Origin: Candidatus Krumholzibacteriia bacterium
GTDB taxonomy: Bacteria; Krumholzibacteriota; Krumholzibacteriia; LZORAL124-64-63
Assembly: GCA_029935695.1 (NCBI GenBank)
Contig: JAOZJV010000095.1
Location: 1-9,510 of the forward strand
Length of the DNA: 9,510 bases
Reading direction: 5' to 3'
Part shown: positions 1-6,382 of the stretch, piece by piece
How the letters are laid out: every line of letters begins with the position of its first letter
How positions within the stretch are numbered: position 1 is the stretch's first letter
The notes under the pieces: generated by a model
What the model was told of the DNA's origin: nothing
Database searches by the model: none
The model's input: only the letters and a program-made list of their open reading frames with translations
Made by a program: the position numbers and the translations under genes

Positions 1-224
1 CCACCGAAGATGGTGAAGTTACCGCCACTGAGACTGCCGGCATCGGGCTGGCCACAGGTGCCGCCCAGCTGAAATGCACCACCGGTGCTGAATGTGTGCC
101 CGCCGGTGTCAACTGTGAACCAGGAGATATCAAGTTGACCAAAGGCAGGGGGTGCCAACCCAAACATTGCAATCACAATTGCGAAAAAAAGCGGGGTTGG
201 AATCGATCGTCTCATTTTGTTCAT
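1..224 (-). CDS. Secreted Gly-rich protein with N-terminal signal peptide (5' part only)
   Basis: Seen: a minus-strand frame opens at ATG 224, six bases after a GGGAGG ribosome binding site (231-236 on the plus strand), and stays open to the left edge, giving 74 residues. The start MNKMRRSIP is followed by a hydrophobic stretch (about residues 10-28) ending in PPAFG, a classical Sec signal peptide with likely cleavage before QLDISW. The mature part is rich in Gly, Thr and Ser and contains ISWFTVDTGG, STGGAFQLGGT and GQPDAGSLSGG. A second in-frame ATG at 215 is possible but lies farther from the SD. Family knowledge: short N-terminal modules of the form 'hDGGG...STGG..L.GTIGQPDAG..SGG' are common in predicted secreted proteins of planctomycetes and other environmental bacteria, often with a C-terminal sorting signal. 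Function is unknown. The 3' end is outside the window. Confidence 0.8.
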   Translation of the reverse strand, partial: MNKMRRSIPTPLFFAIVIAMFGLAPPAFGQLDISWFTVDTGGHTFSTGGAFQLGGTCGQPDAGSLSGGNFTIFG

Positions 225-260
225 TCCACGCCTCCCAGTGGAAAGTCCATGAGTGTCTTT

Positions 261-280
261 GATTAGCAGACTCACTAATC
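261..280. repeat. 6-bp inverted repeat upstream of the secreted-protein gene, possible operator
   Basis: GATTAG and CTAATC are perfect complements separated by CAGACTCA. The arms are AT-rich and there is no following T-run, so this is not a terminator for either strand. Its position just upstream of the minus-strand start would suit a regulator site. A 6-bp repeat of this kind can also arise by chance. Confidence 0.25.
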
Positions 281-518
281 CAAGATTGAAGTAGCTGGAG
301 TCCAGGCTCCTGCCTCTCTCCAATTGACACAGCATAGGGGAAAATCCATCCTGAGCCATCGATTCAGCTAAATTGTGGCCTGCCGTCAAGCCACCTCTGC
401 ATCATTTCACCCTCTATTGCAGGTGTTCAGCAAAAATTTCAATTCCGGGCCTTTTCATTTGATACCAAAGACAAAACACCTGATATTTCAACAGAGAATC
501 ATGCGGCTCTCCATCGTC

Positions 519-522
519 AGGA
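519..522 (+). promoter_or_regulatory. Ribosome binding site fixing the GTG start of the phosphoesterase
   Basis: AGGA six bases before GTG 529. The upstream ATG at 501 is in a different frame and has no such element, so this site decides the start. Confidence 0.6.
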
Positions 523-528
523 AATTCC

Positions 529-1401
529 GTGCCGAACTGCTTTTTCGTTTCCGATCTTCATGGAAGTATGCACCGCTACCGGTGCTTGGTGGACTGTATC
601 CTGAAGGAACAGCCGGCCGCTGTTTTCCTCGGCGGAGACCTCCTGCCCCACCCCATGAACTTTGCATGGCGGACGGACAAAAACCAATCCGACTTTATCA
701 TTGATTTTCTCATCCCGAAATTTTCGGCCATCAAATCAAAGCTTGGCGCCGGGTACCCCAAAGTGTTTTTAATCCTCGGCAATGACGATCCCAGAGCCAA
801 CGAACCGGCCTTGATTCAAGGCCAGGACATGAATCTCTGGGAGTATATTCACGGACGCAAAACAACTTGGGAAGGGTTCAATGTTCTGGGCTATTCCTGC
901 ATCCCGCCGTCGCCCTTCATGCTGAAGGATTGGGAGCGGTACGATGTTTCCATGTTTGTGGATCCCGGCTGTGTGTCGCCGGAAGAAGGTGGCCGCACCG
1001 CCGGCCCCACCGGCAGGGAAATTCGTTACACGACCATTGCATTGGAATTGGAAGAGCTGACAGAAGGAGAATTAGATTTTTCAAAAACCATCCTGATGAG
1101 CCACTGCCCCCCTCACAAATGCAAGCTCGACCGGGCGGACCTTGATGGCAAAATGGTGGATCACGTTCCCCTGGATGTTCATATTGGCAGCATCGCCATC
1201 CAGCGATTTATCAAAGAAAAACAACCGCTCCTGACACTGCACGGGCACGTCCATGAAAGCCGAACCCTGACCGGCTCGTGGATGGAGAAATTCGGACTGA
1301 CTACCTCATATTCAGCGGCCAATGAAACTCCGGCCCTGGCTCTGGTCAGATTTGACCCTCAGAATCCGGCCGAAGCATCCCTTGAATTGATAGAGCCCTG
1401 A
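529..1401 (+). CDS. Calcineurin-like metallophosphoesterase (Icc-related type)
   Basis: A 290-residue predicted cytoplasmic, metal-dependent phosphoesterase. The start is GTG at 529, chosen because AGGA (519-522) lies six bases upstream and the metal-binding motif begins at once: SDLHG with D9 and H11. Further motifs of the superfamily follow in order: GGDL with D37, GNDDP at 84-88, SHCPPH with H192, and GHVH at 239-242. There is no signal peptide or membrane segment. One oddity is GNDD where most members have GNH(D/E): the His that usually protonates the leaving group is replaced by Asp. Predicted phosphoesterases related to Icc (COG2129-like) often vary here, for example GNCD, so activity is still likely. 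The substrate cannot be read from the sequence; cyclic nucleotides, nucleotides and phosphoproteins are all possible. Its stop codon directly abuts that of the convergent ATP-grasp gene. Fold assignment is confident; specificity is unknown. Confidence 0.9.
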   Translation: MPNCFFVSDLHGSMHRYRCLVDCILKEQPAAVFLGGDLLPHPMNFAWRTDKNQSDFIIDFLIPKFSAIKSKLGAGYPKVFLILGNDDPRANEPALIQGQDMNLWEYIHGRKTTWEGFNVLGYSCIPPSPFMLKDWERYDVSMFVDPGCVSPEEGGRTAGPTGREIRYTTIALELEELTEGELDFSKTILMSHCPPHKCKLDRADLDGKMVDHVPLDVHIGSIAIQRFIKEKQPLLTLHGHVHESRTLTGSWMEKFGLTTSYSAANETPALALVRFDPQNPAEASLELIEP

Positions 1402-1406
1402 TCAGG
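1397..1406. other. Palindrome CCTGATCAGG containing both convergent stop codons
   Basis: The plus-strand TGA (1399-1401) and the minus-strand TGA (plus-strand TCA at 1402-1404) sit back to back and form the core of a perfect 10-bp palindrome. There is no intergenic base and no hairpin plus T-run terminator on either side. Transcripts from both directions must therefore extend into the opposing gene before ending, unless they stop by Rho. Confidence 0.9.
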
Positions 1407-4400
1407 ATTCCTCCAGCTCCAACTCATAAGCCGCATCTGTCACCGCGCCAATTTTTATAGAGAAACTGGAACGATTGGCGATGTCTTCGTCCGTGACGAT
1501 GTGAATATCCAACAAGCCTTCGGACCTGTATCCGGTTTTCAGGTAATTCATTTCATCGAGGCATCGACTCCAGCCATCCAGCCAGGTCAGAAGCTCTTGC
1601 CTGAGTTTTTTGGAACCGTTGAAATGAATGAGCAGATCGATGTCGCTGGCCGGACCGGCAATGGCGTTTTTTACGCTGCCAATCAAATACATGGCCTCGA
1701 CTCCCAAAGCCTTATGATCCACATCCCTGGCAATGCGCTCGGCCATTTGCTTGCGCCACAGCCAATAGTGAACCGGCTTCTGAATCAGGCCCACATCAGC
1801 AATTGTTTCGGGGACTGATTCAATACCCGACTCCGAGAAACATGCCACGGCCTGATCCAGATCTGCGTTGAGCAGAATTTTCACAATGCGTCCTTCAGTG
1901 GCCTGTTTCACGTCAATCACATGCAGGGTATCGGCAAGTTCCGCGTACTTGGGCACCAATTCGGCGAGCATGTTGTCTGCCCTCAGGAGAAACCGTTCGG
2001 CGAATTCGTTGCCTTCTTCATCGGGATAAAGCGGCAGATAACCAATGCCGGCTTCCACCAGGTCCTGAAAGAAGTGGGTTCCAAAACTGACATCCGGAAC
2101 GTAGCTTCCTTTCTGGCGGGCAATCTCAATGAGCATGGCCGTATTGTTGATGTCGGCGTAAGTCACATTCACACCAAGTTTGATATCACCACGACTGCCC
2201 CAACGGCCCGGGCCCATGAGGACAAAACGTTTCCGGGGCAGAAGCTTGTTCAAACGCCCCACCGCGCGGCCCACGGCTTTCATCTCATCCCTGGTGGACA
2301 AAGCACCGTAGCCGGCAGGATCCACATACACCAAATATTCGATGTCTTCAATGCGACCGTTGGAGACGAATTTTTGGGCCGTGAAAACAATATCTTCCCG
2401 GGGAATGTCCTGGGGAATGGGAGCCGGCGCGGCCAGGTCGGACTGCCCCTGGGGGCGACATTGCAGCAGATACAAATGTTCGCCGTCATGGGCAAACTCC
2501 ACATCCACCGGCGTTTTTAACGTTTCTTCCAGAACTTCCAGTATTCCCCTGACCTGGGGAAGGAAACTCTGGGCACTGCGCAACCCTTCAAAGGTTGGAT
2601 AAAGCTTTTCTTTCTCCGGATCCAGCATGATGCTGACGGGTCTGATCAGGCGTCCCTCTTTCAGGATGGAGAACACCATGGGCAGGCCATCATAGTTGCC
2701 TCCCAGTTCCTGCAAAACATCCTGGATGGAGACGGTCTCAAAACAGTTTTTTTCCAGATTGATCAAGTCCATATGCGTGGGTGAATACCGGATGATTTCA
2801 TCCACGGCCACGTTAACTCGCAGCTCTGGCTGGCCCGGTACGATGAGGGCAGGATAGTCATCTCCGGTCCGGTCCACCGCCCGGGTGCCAAGACCGGGGA
2901 CCAACCGCACCAACCCATCTTCCCGTTTAATCCTTGGAGACCAGCGGAATTCATTTTTGGAAAAACCCACCCCCGCGAATGACGGGAAGAAATATTTCCC
3001 CTTTTTGGTGCCCACCACTTCCTGGATGAGAATGCCCATTTGTTCGTCAAATTCCAGGACTCCGCGTTCAGTCCGGTACTCAATGGGGTCGGGGCCGAAC
3101 ATGGAGGCGTAGATTTCCGCCACCGCATCCTGAATGGCCTGGAGGCTTTCTTTCTTCGATCCCTGATTGGCCAGAAAAAGGCTTTTGTATTTACCGGAAA
3201 AAGCAGTGCCGGCCCGGTCTTCAAGCAGGCTCGAGCTGCGCACCACAAGAGGTGCTCCCTGAAAATCATCCAGAGCCGAAGCCATGCCGTGCACCAGGGC
3301 AGGAGGAAAAGCGGAATTTTTAAACAGCCGGATAATGTTGGGGTAATCGCGCCTCACTTCATCAATGGATTTGTATTTCTGATGCAGCACTTCTTCCAGA
3401 TCATTGTAGGCAATGAATTCCAGGGCGGCATCTGAGGCGATGTGCCAGGTTTGGGGGACCTTCACTTCGCCCAGGGATGCAGCCACGGGATCATCAACCA
3501 ATTCAGGCTCATTGGCCCGATTCTGCAGAATGCACTGGGCCAGCAACATACCGGCGGCCTTGCCACCCAGCTTGCCGTGGCTGACGGTGGGCATGATGGT
3601 CCGGTCCATCAGGTCGCTGAAAAATGATACAGCCACATGGTCTTTGGCCGTCTTAACGAAATCCAACTGTTCGGTGAGAATGCGCTGGGTGAGAACCACT
3701 CTGACGCTTTTCATGGTCGATTCAGGCAAGCCCGTGCCATCGGGGGCTGATAGCTGAAAACGACGCAAAGCATCCTGGATTTCACTCAGGGTTGACCGCG
3801 GGTTATCCAATACGTTGAGGAAAGCCGAAGCCTTCTCGGCCTGGATCCACTTCTGCACGTAGAAAATTATTTCTTCACCCGAAATGTACTTGGCCGCCAA
3901 CTCAAATGGTTTCCCTGACAGCAACAGGGAACGATCGGTGGGAAGCAGTTCTCCCGGCACGTTGACTTCGCCAACACTTGTCTCCAGGAACTCAAAATCC
4001 AGGTCCAGTTCCCGCAGCATGGTCTGGGCTTCGGAAATGCCGATGGAGCAAAGGAAATTCAACATTTTCCGCGAAATCCGCACAAAGAGAGAATCATCGG
4101 TTTCCCGCAGCAGGTCCATGACCACCTGCCAGTTGGGATTCTTTTTCTCCTCGGACATTTCGTCCAACTCACGCCATTTTTTGCCCAGGGTTTGTATTTT
4201 TCTGAAAAGGATAAAATGCCCCAGCCGATCAGCCAGGCTCTTGATCAGGCGTACTTCTTCGATGAGGAAGGGTCCATCGGCCTCATCCGGACATTGCTTT
4301 ATATAGTACACCCGCAATTCACCCACGGACTCGCCCTGGACATTAATGCTGTTGGCCAGAACGCACGGCGTCGCATCGAAAGAACTCGACTGCCAGGTTT

Positions 4401-4593
4401 CGCCGTCAATGGTGATGGTGGCCTCACAGTATTCAGGAAACTGCCAACCCAGACCGATGATCTGCACCACGTCAAACATCACATCCGAGAACAGCCGGTC
4501 ACCCTGGTTAAGAAGCTGCTCAACCTGGTATAGACAACTCAGCTCCTTGGCTCGTTCCTTCAGATCGCCCAGAAGTTTTTCTGTGGGTTTCAA
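1402..4593 (-). CDS. GAF-like / PEP-synthase-type ATP-grasp / GRWGS-module / nucleotidyltransferase fusion protein
   Basis: 1063 residues, no signal peptide or membrane segment. Domains seen: residues 1-30 helical linker (LKERAKELSCLYQVEQLL); about 30-135 GAF-like sensor ending in PFLIEEVRLIKSLADRLG; about 150-330 helical region; about 335-715 ATP-grasp domain of the PEP synthase / pyruvate phosphate dikinase N-terminal type, with GGKAAG (K345), VRSSSLLED (R452), IQEVVG (523-528), E699 and LLQCRP (Q711, R713). The expected phosphohistidine swivel domain and PEP-binding barrel are absent. Instead, about 740-860 carries GPGRWGS (794-800) and GTHFF (H840), shared with the upstream paralogue. Residues 960-1063 form a nucleotidyltransferase domain: GS at 972-973, SDID at 983-986 and a third Asp, D1029. 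TTG 4593 is chosen as start because GGAGG (4600-4604) lies six bases upstream and the next Met is at residue 39, inside the GAF-like domain. The gene overlaps its upstream neighbour as TTGA, so translation is probably coupled. It is probably annotated as PEP synthase in databases, but that activity is unlikely. Confidence 0.88.
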   Translation of the reverse strand: MKPTEKLLGDLKERAKELSCLYQVEQLLNQGDRLFSDVMFDVVQIIGLGWQFPEYCEATITIDGETWQSSSFDATPCVLANSINVQGESVGELRVYYIKQCPDEADGPFLIEEVRLIKSLADRLGHFILFRKIQTLGKKWRELDEMSEEKKNPNWQVVMDLLRETDDSLFVRISRKMLNFLCSIGISEAQTMLRELDLDFEFLETSVGEVNVPGELLPTDRSLLLSGKPFELAAKYISGEEIIFYVQKWIQAEKASAFLNVLDNPRSTLSEIQDALRRFQLSAPDGTGLPESTMKSVRVVLTQRILTEQLDFVKTAKDHVAVSFFSDLMDRTIMPTVSHGKLGGKAAGMLLAQCILQNRANEPELVDDPVAASLGEVKVPQTWHIASDAALEFIAYNDLEEVLHQKYKSIDEVRRDYPNIIRLFKNSAFPPALVHGMASALDDFQGAPLVVRSSSLLEDRAGTAFSGKYKSLFLANQGSKKESLQAIQDAVAEIYASMFGPDPIEYRTERGVLEFDEQMGILIQEVVGTKKGKYFFPSFAGVGFSKNEFRWSPRIKREDGLVRLVPGLGTRAVDRTGDDYPALIVPGQPELRVNVAVDEIIRYSPTHMDLINLEKNCFETVSIQDVLQELGGNYDGLPMVFSILKEGRLIRPVSIMLDPEKEKLYPTFEGLRSAQSFLPQVRGILEVLEETLKTPVDVEFAHDGEHLYLLQCRPQGQSDLAAPAPIPQDIPREDIVFTAQKFVSNGRIEDIEYLVYVDPAGYGALSTRDEMKAVGRAVGRLNKLLPRKRFVLMGPGRWGSRGDIKLGVNVTYADINNTAMLIEIARQKGSYVPDVSFGTHFFQDLVEAGIGYLPLYPDEEGNEFAERFLLRADNMLAELVPKYAELADTLHVIDVKQATEGRIVKILLNADLDQAVACFSESGIESVPETIADVGLIQKPVHYWLWRKQMAERIARDVDHKALGVEAMYLIGSVKNAIAGPASDIDLLIHFNGSKKLRQELLTWLDGWSRCLDEMNYLKTGYRSEGLLDIHIVTDEDIANRSSFSIKIGAVTDAAYELELEES
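1405..1716 (-). other. C-terminal nucleotidyltransferase domain of the 1063-residue protein
   Basis: Residues 960-1063 match the minimal nucleotidyltransferase pattern hG-S-x(n)-S-D-h-D-hhh: IGS (971-973), then SDIDLLIHF (983-991), with D984 and D986 as predicted metal ligands. A later hDhHhh strand, LLDIHIV, offers D1029 as the third carboxylate. All three catalytic acids appear to be present, so the domain could be active. Family knowledge: this fold transfers NMP to proteins, small molecules or RNA ends. It is joined in the same frame with no stop between, preceded by a linker rich in charged residues (about 890-960). The target cannot be inferred from sequence. Confidence 0.75.
4174..4593 (-). 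other. N-terminal coiled-coil and GAF-like sensor domain of the 1063-residue protein
   Basis: The first 140 residues begin with an amphipathic helix, followed by an alternating beta/alpha pattern: WQFPEYCEATITIDGE, a strand around SINVQGESVGELRVYYI, and a final helix PFLIEEVRLIKSLADRLG. This resembles GAF-like sensor domains placed at the N-terminus of bacterial sensory kinases. The shorter paralogue lacks it completely, so the long protein alone may receive a small-molecule or redox signal. Confidence 0.6.
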
Positions 4594-4606
4594 TTGGTGC
4601 CTCCGA
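4590..4606 (-). promoter_or_regulatory. TTGA stop/start overlap with GGAGG ribosome binding site
   Basis: Read on the minus strand, GGAGG (4604-4600) is followed after six bases by TTG (4593-4591), whose last two bases begin the TGA stop (4592-4590) of the upstream gene. The SD lies inside the last codons of the upstream gene. This arrangement normally couples translation and helps fix the ratio of two proteins that act together. It also decides the TTG start. Confidence 0.75.
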
Positions 4607-6338
4607 CTTTGATGAGTCCCAACCCGGCCAGACCATCCACCCGAATTTCCAGAGGATTATCAAGGGTGATGTGGCGCAGGTATTTTCCATCCCTGACGAC
4701 GGTTTGAGAGTCCAGCCAATCCCAGTCCACCCTGCTGGCCCCTTTGCCCCGAACCGTCAGGTAGAAAACACCAAAGGAGATGATGTTATGAAAAAAGTGG
4801 GCTCCCTGACTGGGGTCAGGGTTCATGTCCCGGAAAGACGCTTCCACGATGACCCGGGCTCCGCTGACCATGCCCCAATCCACGGGAACTCCCAGCCACG
4901 GATCACTGCTGCCCCAGCGCCCGAAACCGATGAGCACATAAGGTCTTCCAGCAGTATGCAAATCGTGGTTGAAGCTCTGGACTTCCTGAGCCACGGTGTG
5001 GGTTTTAGACACGTCAAAAGTCTGGGGTTTGATGAAAATAATATCCTGGATGTCGTCTTTGCTTCCATGTCCCAGGGCGTGCTCACTGGCCAGGATGATA
5101 CCATGGTCGTTGAGTTCCATCGGAGAAATTTTGGATTCACCTTCGGGGATGGCCATGGGCCGCATTTGCAGCAGGCAAACCCGGAGGATTCCATCCTCGT
5201 TGCGGTCCAGGGCAAACTCAAGCTCCACCGGGCAGCCAAGAGTTCGCTCGGCCAAAGGCAACATGGCGGTGATGAGCTTGTTCAACTCCAGGGTTTTCCC
5301 CACGAGGATAGGACCGAAATCCACCACCCGGGGCCCGGCGCAGGAAAGCCCCATGCGCAAACAGTCCGACCGGTGATCATAGGTGGAAACGATGTGATCG
5401 AGAACATCGTCCTCTTCAGCCACTGTCAGGTCTTCCACCAACAGAAACTCTGTTTCCCCCATGGGATCCGGCGGGGGCGGCGTGCCCATGTTCACCGACC
5501 AGAAGGAAATCTGTGTGCCGCGCATGCGGTCGCCCACATCGTTGAAGGGCGGTGGACTGGTGGGATACTTTGGACAATAACCCCAAGACACGCCCCCATC
5601 AACAATCTGCCGGCCCAGACCCAAAGCCAGGTTGACCACTCCGTCGGTCGGCACCGCTGAACCGTTGGGATAATAGTTGAAGGAACGGCACACACCGGAA
5701 ATTTCAGGATAGAACCGGTCGCCATGGCGGTTGCCAACGACCTCCTGAATCACCACAGCCATGCGCTCTTCACTGTGATTCTGCCCTGCTCCCAGAAAGT
5801 AGTTTTTTGCGGAATCAAAAAATGTCGAGGCATAAACCAGGCGGATGGCTTCGTCCAGCCGCCGGTACCTGGTGTCGGTGTCCGGCTGGTTGTTGGGAAT
5901 CATTTTGGTGGCATAAACACCAGCAAAAGGATGGTCCAAAGCATCCTCGAGCAGGCTCGAAGAACGGATGGCCAAAGGTGTGTTCACCTGAGAAATGAAG
6001 TCGCGCAAATCGCCCAGAATTTCCGGCACCAGGGTGGCGCGCAGAAAAGCATCGGCGATGCGTTCTTCGGAAGCATCGGACAGGGCAATTTCCCAGAGAT
6101 TGTTCATCTCCATGAATGATTCAAAAACATCCGTGCCCAGCACAACCATGCGCGGGATGGTAATGTCGAACTCGGGAAATTCCTCCTGATCAATTCCTTC
6201 CAGAAAATCTTTCGAAAGCAGCACCAGGCCGGCGGCCTTGCCCCCCAGCCGTCCACGGCCAATGCGGGAGACGATCTCGCCAGACTCCCAGGTTCCCCTG
6301 CTGAAATCGGGGACCGGGTATCTTTCCAAGGAACACAT
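4590..6338 (-). CDS. PEP-synthase-type ATP-grasp protein with GRWGS module, no phosphohistidine domain
   Basis: 582 residues, predicted cytoplasmic. ATG 6338 follows GGAGG (6345-6349) with a six-base spacer. The ATP-grasp domain starts almost at once: GRLGGKAAG (K34), AIRSSSLLED (R125), VIQEVVG (197-202), E374 and LLQMRP (Q391, R393). These are the ATP-contacting positions of the pyruvate phosphate dikinase / PEP synthase N-terminal domain and look intact. About residues 430-530 carry the alternative C-terminal module: GFGRWGSSDPWLGVPV (471-486) and GAHFF (H514). The protein ends without the TSxGGxxxHxAI phosphohistidine signature or the PEP-binding barrel, so length (582 against about 800-900) and content both argue against a true PEP synthase. 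It lies 44 bases after the dehydrogenase gene and overlaps the next gene by the bases TGA. The two ATP-grasp proteins share motif order but are clearly diverged, so this is an old duplication. Biochemical role unknown; phosphoryl transfer from ATP is inferred. Confidence 0.88.
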   Translation of the reverse strand: MCSLERYPVPDFSRGTWESGEIVSRIGRGRLGGKAAGLVLLSKDFLEGIDQEEFPEFDITIPRMVVLGTDVFESFMEMNNLWEIALSDASEERIADAFLRATLVPEILGDLRDFISQVNTPLAIRSSSLLEDALDHPFAGVYATKMIPNNQPDTDTRYRRLDEAIRLVYASTFFDSAKNYFLGAGQNHSEERMAVVIQEVVGNRHGDRFYPEISGVCRSFNYYPNGSAVPTDGVVNLALGLGRQIVDGGVSWGYCPKYPTSPPPFNDVGDRMRGTQISFWSVNMGTPPPPDPMGETEFLLVEDLTVAEEDDVLDHIVSTYDHRSDCLRMGLSCAGPRVVDFGPILVGKTLELNKLITAMLPLAERTLGCPVELEFALDRNEDGILRVCLLQMRPMAIPEGESKISPMELNDHGIILASEHALGHGSKDDIQDIIFIKPQTFDVSKTHTVAQEVQSFNHDLHTAGRPYVLIGFGRWGSSDPWLGVPVDWGMVSGARVIVEASFRDMNPDPSQGAHFFHNIISFGVFYLTVRGKGASRVDWDWLDSQTVVRDGKYLRHITLDNPLEIRVDGLAGLGLIKVGGTN

Positions 6339-6382
6339 TTCAAACCTCCAAAACCTGGTGCTGCCAATGCTTCAACTCTGTC

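Larger units (their letters stand above)
225..528. other. Divergent intergenic region between secreted-protein gene and phosphoesterase gene
   Basis: These 304 bases separate two divergent genes and must carry promoters for both. I see no convincing coding sequence here; short frames that cross it lack a ribosome binding site and run into the phosphoesterase gene in the wrong frame. A perfect 6-bp inverted repeat, GATTAG (261-266) / CTAATC (275-280) with an 8-base spacer, lies 37-56 bases upstream of the minus-strand ATG. A TTGACA at 324-329 resembles a -35 box but has no acceptable -10 box 16-18 bases downstream. No RNA gene or terminator is evident. Confidence 0.5.

Noticed and set aside
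324..329. TTGACA as -35 box of the phosphoesterase promoter
   Set aside because: No recognisable -10 hexamer at 16-18 bases, and the position is 200 bases upstream of the start.
375..704. Plus-strand frame of 109 residues across the divergent gap
   Set aside because: No ribosome binding site, low-complexity basic sequence, and its second half is the phosphoesterase gene read in the wrong frame.
1405..1716. MNT-type antitoxin of a HEPN/MNT toxin-antitoxin pair
   Set aside because: The nucleotidyltransferase domain is continuous with the 1063-residue protein and has no adjacent HEPN gene.
1921..2520. Plus-strand open frame of 199 residues
   Set aside because: Antisense to the conserved GRWGS module and the end of the ATP-grasp domain; no SD and no recognisable domain.
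1402..6338. Genuine PEP synthase or pyruvate phosphate dikinase genes, or one gene split by a frameshift
   Set aside because: Each protein has its own complete ATP-grasp motif set and its own GRWGS module, so they are paralogues and not halves. The phosphohistidine and PEP-binding domains are absent from both.
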